The translations under genes were made by a program, and so were the position numbers. Positions 5,975-10,634 of a DNA stretch of 10,634 nucleotides are shown here, one piece after another (the stretch's first letter is position 1; every line of letters starts with the position of its first letter). Below the pieces are notes generated by a model. It had not been told where the DNA came from. It worked only from the letters and a program-made list of their open reading frames with translations, and did no database searches. This DNA comes from AC-37 sp036389105 (GTDB lineage Bacteria; Actinomycetota; Thermoleophilia; Solirubrobacterales; Thermoleophilaceae): contig DASVQK010000094.1 in the NCBI GenBank assembly GCA_036389105.1, positions 1 to 10,634 on the forward strand, given 5' to 3'.

Positions 5975-5990
5975 CGCGTCCGGATAGCTT
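5962..5990 (+). promoter_or_regulatory. candidate promoter of the sigma/anti-sigma operon
   Basis: TGGACG (5962-5967) resembles TTGACA in four of six positions. It is followed by a 17-base spacer and TAGCTT (5985-5990), a TAnnnT -10 element. Seven bases later an ATG (5998) occurs, the spacing expected for a leaderless transcript. This resembles a housekeeping promoter rather than an ECF self-promoter, because no GGAAC-type -35 was seen at this spacing. Confidence 0.42.
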
Positions 5991-5997
5991 CGCGAGC

Positions 5998-6021
5998 ATG
6001 TCGCGCGAGCGCCGCCTCTGA
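5998..6021 (+). CDS. possible 7-codon leader peptide MSRERRL before the sigma gene
   Basis: An ATG seven bases after the proposed -10 opens a frame encoding MSRERRL and stops with TGA at 6019-6021, one base before the sigma ATG (TGAGATG). The sigma gene has no Shine-Dalgarno, so re-initiation after this mini-ORF would explain how it is translated. Short chance ORFs are common, and nothing conserved can be seen in the peptide itself. Confidence 0.25.
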   Translation: MSRERRL

Positions 6022-6022
6022 G

Positions 6023-6664
6023 ATGACGACCGCGGCCGACCCGGACGCAGCGCTACTCGACGGGCTGAAGCGCGGCGACGAGTCCGCGTTCATGGAGCTG
6101 GTGGAGCGCTACCACGGCGCGCTGGTGCGCCTGGCGCAGTCGTTCGTCTCCAGCCGCGCCGTGGCCGAGGAGGTGGCGCAGGACGCGTGGCTGGGCGTGC
6201 TCCAGGGCGTCGACCGCTTCGAGGGCCGCTCTTCGCTCAAGACTTGGATCTTCCGCATCCTGGTCAACCGCGCGAAGACGCGCGGCGTGCGCGAGGCCCG
6301 CAGCGTGCCGTTCTCCTCGCTCGAGCCGGCCGAGGGCGAGGCCAGCGTCGATCCGGACCGGTTCCTCGGCCCCGACTCGCGCACGCCCGGCGCCTGGGCC
6401 GCGCCGCCCGCGTCCTGGGAGGGCGAGCCCGAGCAGCGCCTCCTGGCCGGCGAGGCGCGCGCGGCGATCGAATCCGCCATCGCCGAGCTTCCTCCGGCCC
6501 AGCGCGCCGTGATCACCCTCCGCGACCTCGAGGGCTACGCGGCGGACGAGGCGAGCGAGCTGCTGGACGTGAGCGACGGCAACCAGCGGGTGCTGCTCCA
6601 CCGCGCGCGCAGCCGGGTCCGCGAGGTCCTGGAGAGCTACCTCGAGGGCGGGGAGCCCGCGTGA
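6023..6664 (+). CDS. ECF-type RNA polymerase sigma factor
   Basis: A 213-residue sigma-70 family factor of the extracytoplasmic function type. Region sigma-2 spans about 20-90 (DESAFMELVERYHGALVRLA, then DRFEGRSSLKTWIFRILVNRA for -10 recognition and melting). Region sigma-4 spans about 141-205, with AELPPAQRAVITLRDLEGY and the DNA-reading GNQRVLLHRARSRVR helix (186-200). The linker (about 91-140) is long for an ECF factor and contains VDPDRF and GAWAAPPASW, which I recall as recurring in one ECF subgroup. The ATG at 6023 was chosen over the in-frame ATG at 5933 because the proposed promoter lies between them and sigma-2 homology starts soon after. The downstream anti-sigma gene overlaps by four bases. 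The target regulon is unknown; RsrA/SigR-like redox control is a hypothesis. Confidence 0.9.
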   Translation: MTTAADPDAALLDGLKRGDESAFMELVERYHGALVRLAQSFVSSRAVAEEVAQDAWLGVLQGVDRFEGRSSLKTWIFRILVNRAKTRGVREARSVPFSSLEPAEGEASVDPDRFLGPDSRTPGAWAAPPASWEGEPEQRLLAGEARAAIESAIAELPPAQRAVITLRDLEGYAADEASELLDVSDGNQRVLLHRARSRVREVLESYLEGGEPA

Positions 6665-6909
6665 TCCGCCCCCGGCCGATGGCCTGCCGCGAGCTGGTGG
6701 AGCTCGTGACCGACTACTTCGAGGGGGCGCTGCGGCGCCGCGACCGCCGCCGCTTCGAGCGCCACATCGCCGCGTGCGACGGCTGCGCCACCTACGTAGA
6801 GCAGATGCGCCTGACCAGCCGGGCGCTGGGCGGGCTCACCGAGGAATCGATCTCCGCGGAGGCGCGCGACGCCCTGCTGCACGCGTTCCGCGACTGGAAG
6901 GCGGCTTAG
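6661..6909 (+). CDS. soluble zinc-binding (ZAS) anti-sigma factor, zf-HC2 type
   Basis: An 82-residue protein if read from GTG at 6661, which overlaps the sigma TGA by four bases and has GGGGAG (6650-6655) five bases upstream. An ATG at 6679 (76 residues) is the alternative and has no Shine-Dalgarno. The ZAS motif H35-x3-C39-x2-C42 (HIAACDGC) is preceded by C9 (MACRE), giving the usual four zinc ligands. The N-terminal ELVELVTDYFEGAL helix is the sigma-binding part. There is no transmembrane segment, so it is a cytoplasmic anti-sigma factor like RsrA or ChrR's N-domain rather than an RsiW-type membrane protein. It should hold the upstream ECF factor until an intracellular signal, possibly thiol oxidation, releases it. 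The stop overlaps the convergent egtD stop by four bases. Confidence 0.87.
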   Translation: MIRPRPMACRELVELVTDYFEGALRRRDRRRFERHIAACDGCATYVEQMRLTSRALGGLTEESISAEARDALLHAFRDWKAA

Positions 6910-7952
6910 GAGCCGGCGCCGCGCACGGGGAACGGCGCGCGCGCGAAGCGCCGTCGCCGCGGCGATGCCAGGCTCAGGGCGAAGCGGCCGCCCTCGTCGG
7001 TCCAGAAGGACTCAAGCCGAAGCCCGGCCGCGCCCAGGTCGTCGGCCACGCGCTCGCGCGTGAACTTGGTGGAGATCTCGGTGCGGACCTCCTCGCCCGC
7101 CGCGAACCGCGCCTCGATGCCCGCGCCGGGCAGCGCCACCACGCGCTCGTCGATCGAGCGCAGCCGCATCTCGATCCACGAGTTCGCAGCGTCGAAGAAC
7201 GCCACGTGCTCGAAGCGGTCGACCGGGAAGTCGGCGCCCAGCTCGCGGTTCAGCACGCGCAGCACGTTGCGGTTGAACTCGGCCGTCACGCCGGCGCCGT
7301 CGTTGTAGGCCGCCTCGAGCACGTCCACGTCCTTCACCAGGTCGGTGCCCAGGAGCAGCCGGTCGCGCGGACCCATCGCGGCGCGCAGTCCAGACAGGAA
7401 CTCCACGCGCTCCTCCGGGAAGAGGTTGCCCACGGTGCCGCCGAGGAAGGCGAACAGCCGCCGCTCCCCGTCCGGCAGGTGGACCAGGTCGCGGTGGAAG
7501 TCGCCGATCAGCCCGTGAACCTCCAGCCCGGGGTAGATCTCGCACAGCTCCTCGGCGCTCCGCTCCACCGGCGCGGCCGAGACGTCCACCGGCACGTAGC
7601 GGCGCAGCGTCCCGGCGCCCGCCATGGCGTACAGCAGCGCCCGCGTCTTGGACGCCGAACCCGAGCCGAGCTCCACCAGCTCCTCGGCCCCGCCCGCCGC
7701 CGCCACGATCTCGGGCGCGCGGCGGTTCAGGATCTCGCGCTCGCAGCGCGTGGGGTAGTACTCGGGCAGCTCGGTGATCGCCTCGAACAGCTCGGATCCG
7801 CGCTCGTCGTAGAAGAGCTTCGGCGGCAGCTGCTTCAACCCGACCCGAGACAGCCCGTCGCGCACCTCGGCGGCCACGTCCTCCGACGCCGCGCCGCCCT
7901 CCAGCCGGTCGTCGATGAGTATCCGCTCGCCCAGTGCGCCGGCGGTGGGCAT
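6906..7952 (-). CDS. egtD: L-histidine N-alpha-methyltransferase (ergothioneine biosynthesis)
   Basis: A 348-residue EgtD, which uses three S-adenosylmethionine to convert histidine to hercynine in the cytoplasm. The SAM-binding ELGSGSASKT is at 94-103 and the FLGGTVGN and LLGTDLVKD segments at 169-176 and 201-209. Histidine-binding residues known from Mycobacterium smegmatis EgtD (Y56, N166, Y206, E282, S284) all have counterparts at a constant offset of +10: Y66, N176, Y216, E292 and S294. That makes the activity assignment strong. The ATG lies five bases after the egtB stop, so the two are one transcription unit. The last 18 residues form a basic tail (PRRRRFAR...) not needed for the fold. 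The 3' end overlaps the convergent anti-sigma gene by four bases. Confidence 0.95.
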   Translation of the reverse strand: MPTAGALGERILIDDRLEGGAASEDVAAEVRDGLSRVGLKQLPPKLFYDERGSELFEAITELPEYYPTRCEREILNRRAPEIVAAAGGAEELVELGSGSASKTRALLYAMAGAGTLRRYVPVDVSAAPVERSAEELCEIYPGLEVHGLIGDFHRDLVHLPDGERRLFAFLGGTVGNLFPEERVEFLSGLRAAMGPRDRLLLGTDLVKDVDVLEAAYNDGAGVTAEFNRNVLRVLNRELGADFPVDRFEHVAFFDAANSWIEMRLRSIDERVVALPGAGIEARFAAGEEVRTEISTKFTRERVADDLGAAGLRLESFWTDEGGRFALSLASPRRRRFARAPFPVRGAGS

Positions 7953-7957
7953 CCCGC

Positions 7958-9268
7958 TCAGCCGTCCACGGCGCAGCGCACGCCGGTGAAGATCTGCCGC
8001 CGCTGGGGGAAGTCCCAGTTGCGGAACGTGTTGCGGACCACCCGCGGGCGCGAGGCCCACGACCCGCCGCGCAGCACTCGGTACTCGTCGCCGAAGAACA
8101 CCTCCGAGTACTCCGGGTACGGCCACGGCCTGAAACCCGGGTAGGCGTCGAAGCGGCTGGAGGTCCACTCCCACGCGTCGCCCACCATCCCCAGCGCGCC
8201 GTACGCCGACGCCCCGGCCGCCAGGGCCCCGGCCGGCACGGGGCCGAACGCCGTCTGGTCGAGGTTGGCGCGCTCCACGGTCGGCGGCGCCTCGCCCCAC
8301 GGGTACGTCCGCGCGGCGCGGGCGCCCGGCCCCCACGCGGCCGCCTTCTCCCACTCGAGCTCGCTGGGCAGCCGCTTGCCGCGCCAGCGCGCGTACGCGT
8401 CGGCCTCGAACCAGGAGACGTGCATGACGGGGAGCGTCCAGTCGATCTCCTCGACCGCGCCGAAGCGCCGCTCGCGGCCGTCTCCGGTCCAGTACAGCGG
8501 CCGCTCGACCCCGGCCTCGCGGCGCCAGGCCCAGCCGTCCTCCGACCAGTGCTCGCGGCGCGCGTAGCCGCCGTCGTCCACGAACTCGCGGTAGCAGCCG
8601 TTGGTGGCGGGCAGCGCGTCGATCTCGAACGCCGGCAGGTCCACCTCGTGCGCCGGCCGCTCGTTGTCGTAGGCGAAGCCCTCCGCGTCGGAGCCGGCCA
8701 CGAACGGCCCCGCCTCGACGCGCACCATCCCGCCGGTGCGCAGCGCCCCGCGCGGCCGCGGCCGGGGCGCCGGGGAGTAGACGCCGGGAGGGGCGAGCGC
8801 CAGCGTCTGAAGCATCGTCTCCGTGTGCTGGTGCTCGTGCCGGATGACCATGTCCCACAGCAGCGAGCCGTCGCCGCTCAGGTCGGCCCCGTCGAGCACC
8901 CGCAGGCTGCGCTCGCGCACGGCCCTCATGTACTCGCGCGCACCGGCCAGGTCCAGGTGCGGGATGTCCCCGCGCACCGCCCTCGGCGTCTCCAGCGCGT
9001 CGTAGACGTCGAGCAGGTCGGGGTGCATGGGCTCGTGGCCGCCCACCCGGTTGCACAGCCACAGCTCCTCGAACGCCGCGATGTGGGCCAGGTCCCACAC
9101 CAGGGGGCTCATCAGCGGGTTGAGCACCCGGTCCATGTCCGCGTCCGACACCGGCTCCACCAGCGCGAGCGTGCGCACGCGCGCCTCCTCCAACAGCTCG
9201 CGCACCCGCTCGGCGGGTAGGGGCTCGGCCCCTCCTCGGGGCTCTGGCTGTGGATTTGCGGAGATCAA
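7958..9268 (-). CDS. egtB: ergothioneine sulfoxide synthase EgtB
   Basis: A 436-residue non-haem iron enzyme that joins hercynine to a cysteine donor and inserts oxygen to form the sulfoxide. The N-terminal DinB-like domain (about 20-155) supplies the three iron ligands H62 (WDLAHIAAFEE), H144 and H148 (RHEHQHTET). The C-terminal formylglycine-generating-enzyme-like domain (about 180-434) includes WEWTSSRF (366-373), VLRGGSWASRP and the active-site RNWD (416-419). Whether the donor is gamma-glutamylcysteine (mycobacterial type) or free cysteine cannot be decided; no egtA or egtC is in the window. The start is TTG at 9268, with no Shine-Dalgarno; a GTG near residue 22 is possible because homology begins around residue 25. 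egtD follows by five bases. No egtE-like C-S lyase is in view. Confidence 0.94.
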   Translation of the reverse strand: MISANPQPEPRGGAEPLPAERVRELLEEARVRTLALVEPVSDADMDRVLNPLMSPLVWDLAHIAAFEELWLCNRVGGHEPMHPDLLDVYDALETPRAVRGDIPHLDLAGAREYMRAVRERSLRVLDGADLSGDGSLLWDMVIRHEHQHTETMLQTLALAPPGVYSPAPRPRPRGALRTGGMVRVEAGPFVAGSDAEGFAYDNERPAHEVDLPAFEIDALPATNGCYREFVDDGGYARREHWSEDGWAWRREAGVERPLYWTGDGRERRFGAVEEIDWTLPVMHVSWFEADAYARWRGKRLPSELEWEKAAAWGPGARAARTYPWGEAPPTVERANLDQTAFGPVPAGALAAGASAYGALGMVGDAWEWTSSRFDAYPGFRPWPYPEYSEVFFGDEYRVLRGGSWASRPRVVRNTFRNWDFPQRRQIFTGVRCAVDG

Positions 9269-9365
9269 CTGACGGGCGAGGGCTCGACCGTTGCTGCGTG
9301 GTTGGCGACGGTCCGTCTCATGCGCGGGGGCAGTGTTTCACGTCCTGGCGCGTCGGCATTCGCAG
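9269..9365 (-). other. egtB upstream intergenic stretch, no clear promoter
   Basis: This gap, together with the dodecin hairpin, forms the 136 bp between dodecin and egtB. It must hold the egtB promoter if the hairpin terminates the dodecin message. I see no TAnnnT at leaderless spacing and no Shine-Dalgarno before the TTG. The only structured element is a short dyad GACGGTCCGTC at 9307-9317. No ECF-type GGAAC or SigR-type GGAAT...GTT pair was found. Confidence 0.3.
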
Positions 9366-9391
9366 GCGGGCGCCCCGCGAAGGGCGCCCGC
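9366..9391 (-). terminator. strong GC hairpin after the dodecin gene
   Basis: A perfect 10-bp inverted repeat (arms GCGGGCGCCC at 9366-9375 and GGGCGCCCGC at 9382-9391) with a six-base loop, starting 13 bases after the dodecin stop on the minus strand. The following bases CTGCGAATGCC are not a U-tract. Its place between the dodecin stop and egtB favours termination without U-tract, as often proposed in high-GC actinobacteria. It shares the core GGGCGCC with the hairpin at 1670-1689. Confidence 0.6.
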
Positions 9392-9404
9392 ATGCTTGCG
9401 CGCC

Positions 9405-9611
9405 CTACTCCGTGACGCGCTCGATCAGGAACGAGATGCGCACCAGGGCGCGCCACTCGTCGAGGTTCTCCCCCCGAAGGCCGGTGGACACCACGTCCAC
9501 GGCCTTGATGTTCCGAAGCGACTGCCGGGCGTCGCTGAGCGCCGCTTGAACAGCCGCGTCGGAGCTCTCCGGCGAGCTGCCCACGACCTCGATGATCTTG
9601 GTGACCGCCAT
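9405..9611 (-). CDS. dodecin family protein lacking the usual flavin-stacking tryptophan
   Basis: A 68-residue protein with the complete dodecin pattern: VTKIIEVVGSSPES (3-16), an amphipathic helix (17-34), SLRNIKAVDVVS (31-42) and a final strand VRISFLIE (57-64). Dodecins form hollow dodecamers that store riboflavin, FMN or FAD and quench their photochemistry. The residue after the IK pair is normally tryptophan (for example in LRWFEV-type sequences) and stacks on the flavin. Here it is A37, while a tryptophan occurs instead at W53. Flavin binding is therefore uncertain, and it could be a structural or CoA-binding variant. The ATG is set by a strong AGGAGG at 9620-9625, eight bases upstream, the clearest ribosome site in the window. 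It lies 38 bp downstream of the luciferase-like oxidoreductase, probably in the same transcript. Confidence 0.88.
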   Translation of the reverse strand: MAVTKIIEVVGSSPESSDAAVQAALSDARQSLRNIKAVDVVSTGLRGENLDEWRALVRISFLIERVTE

Positions 9612-9649
9612 GCTGCTCTCCTCCTGCTTGGGTACGAGTGGCGGGGAAC

Positions 9650-10634
9650 CTAACGGTTTGGGGCGAGCGACTCCACGAGCCGCACGTACTCGTCGGCCCG
9701 AACCGGCGTGCCCGGCGCGGCCAGCGGGATCGGCAGCAGCACCGGCGTGGTGATCCCGCCCTCCACGTAGCGCTCGAGCCGCGCGCGCTGCGCATCCGCG
9801 TCGCCCAGGATGAAGATGTCCTCCACCAGGTCGCGCGGCACCAGCTCGACGGCCTTCGCGCGGTCCTTCGCCCGCCACGCCTCGACCATCGGGTCGATCG
9901 CCTCGCCGTAGCCGAGCCAGCGGAAGTAGCTCTCGTAGACGGGCACCGTGGCGTACGCGGCGAACATCCAGCTGGCCAGCGGCAGGGCCTGCTCGGGGTC
10001 GCCCTGGAGGCAGAAGAAGCGGCACAGGACGTCGGTGGTGCCCGGCTCGCGCCCCACCGCGGCGGCGCCCCTCTCGATCTCCGCCATCACCTTGGGCAGC
10101 CCCGCGAGCGGCGTGAAGTTGACGAACGCGCCGTCGCCCAGCTCGCCCGCCGTCTGGAGCATCCGCTCCCGCAGCGCGGCGACGTAGATCGGCACCGGCG
10201 ACGGCGGCGGCTGCTCGAGCTTGAACCCGCCGGGCCCGGCCCGCTCGCCGGCAAGCGCCGCGCGCAGGAACTCGATCGACTCGCGCACGCGCGTGCGCGG
10301 CTTCTCGAACGGGATGCCGTTCCAGCGCTCGACTATCACGTTCGACGACGACCCGATGCCGAGGCAGAAGCGCCCGCCGCTCGCGTTCTGCAGCGCGGCG
10401 GCGTGCTGTGCCAGGACGGCCGGCCCGCGGGTGAAGACGTTGACCACGCCGGTGCCCAGCCGGAGCCCCTCGCTCCACGCCGCGGCCAGCGCCAGCGAGG
10501 TGAAGCCGTCGTGGCCGCCGGTCTCGCCCGACCAGGCGTCGGTGTATCCGGCCGTCTCGGCCGCGCGGACGACCGGCTCGTGGTCGGGGAGCGACAGGCC
10601 CGGCAGTTCCAGGGACAGCGCCCAGCGAGCGGCC
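9650..10634 (-). CDS. LLM-class (luciferase-like) F420-dependent oxidoreductase, 5' end off window
   Basis: The frame is open to the window edge and gives 327 residues ending NR-stop. It is a luciferase-like TIM-barrel protein: the first visible strand RWALSLELPG leads into AAETAGYTDAWSGE, then LGTGVVNVFTRGPAVLAQHAAALQN, GGRFCLGIGSSSN, and the insertion region PFEKPRTRVRESIEFLRAAL, all typical of F420-using actinobacterial members. Family proteins start close to the first visible strand, so probably only a few residues are missing. F420 rather than FMN as cofactor is inferred from the family's distribution, not from a decisive residue. The substrate is unknown. A GTG at 10447 opens an internal frame, but the homologous sequence upstream of it shows that it is not the true start. 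Dodecin follows after 38 bp. Confidence 0.88.
   Translation of the reverse strand, partial: AARWALSLELPGLSLPDHEPVVRAAETAGYTDAWSGETGGHDGFTSLALAAAWSEGLRLGTGVVNVFTRGPAVLAQHAAALQNASGGRFCLGIGSSSNVIVERWNGIPFEKPRTRVRESIEFLRAALAGERAGPGGFKLEQPPPSPVPIYVAALRERMLQTAGELGDGAFVNFTPLAGLPKVMAEIERGAAAVGREPGTTDVLCRFFCLQGDPEQALPLASWMFAAYATVPVYESYFRWLGYGEAIDPMVEAWRAKDRAKAVELVPRDLVEDIFILGDADAQRARLERYVEGGITTPVLLPIPLAAPGTPVRADEYVRLVESLAPNR

Noticed and set aside
5933..6022. N-terminal extension of the sigma factor from ATG 5933
   Set aside because: The residues have no sigma homology, the proposed promoter lies within them, and family homology starts after ATG 6023.
6774..9220. Two plus-strand frames of more than 400 codons antisense to egtD and egtB
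   Set aside because: The minus-strand frames match EgtD and EgtB residue by residue; the plus frames show no recognisable domain.
1..10634. CRISPR array, transposon ends, prophage or toxin-antitoxin pair
   Set aside because: No regularly spaced repeats, transposase, integrase, att-like duplication or small toxin/antitoxin-type pair was seen on either strand.

Overview
The window is very GC-rich, with G or C at nearly every third codon position, which leaves long open frames antisense to almost every real gene. Gene content (an F420-type luciferase-like oxidoreductase, the ergothioneine enzymes EgtB and EgtD, an ECF sigma factor with a soluble zinc anti-sigma partner, GTG/TTG starts, little Shine-Dalgarno sequence at many starts) points to a high-GC actinobacterium. 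A Solirubrobacterales/Thermoleophilia-like lineage is my guess, not a demonstrated placement. I see no rRNA, tRNA, CRISPR array, insertion sequence or prophage gene.

Layout. (1) 1-416, plus strand: the 3' end of a secreted-looking protein made of ~53-residue WLWR-type repeats, probably a PLL-like beta-propeller. (2) 470-2480, minus strand: an HSD10-like short-chain dehydrogenase followed by a thiolase, together the last two steps of beta-oxidation or branched-chain acyl-CoA breakdown, separated by a strong GC hairpin. (3) 2568-5863, minus strand: a tightly packed run in transcription order crcB (fluoride channel), azlC, azlD (branched-chain amino acid export), a GNAT acetyltransferase and a flavoprotein of the dihydrolipoyl dehydrogenase fold with altered active-site residues. 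(4) 5864-6022: a divergent control region holding a perfect hairpin, a 17-bp dyad, a direct repeat of one helical turn, a good promoter match and a possible 7-codon leader ORF. (5) 6023-6909, plus strand: ECF sigma factor and overlapping ZAS anti-sigma factor. (6) 6906-9268, minus strand: egtB then egtD, converging on the anti-sigma gene with a 4-bp overlap. (7) 9405-10634, minus strand: a luciferase-like monooxygenase (cut by the right edge) followed by a dodecin.

How the parts may work together. The thiolase and the dehydrogenase act consecutively. The sigma/anti-sigma pair is an obvious regulatory module, and its zinc-cysteine anti-sigma factor lies tail-to-tail with the genes for a thiol antioxidant. 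That makes redox control of ergothioneine synthesis a fair hypothesis, but no matching promoter motif was found. The oxidoreductase-dodecin pair joins a deazaflavin/flavin enzyme to a small flavin-storage protein whose usual flavin-stacking tryptophan appears to be missing. Most of the window is ordinary chromosomal metabolism. The items most worth a second look are the sigma control region, the altered flavoprotein, the atypical dodecin and the operator-like repeat in front of the dehydrogenase.
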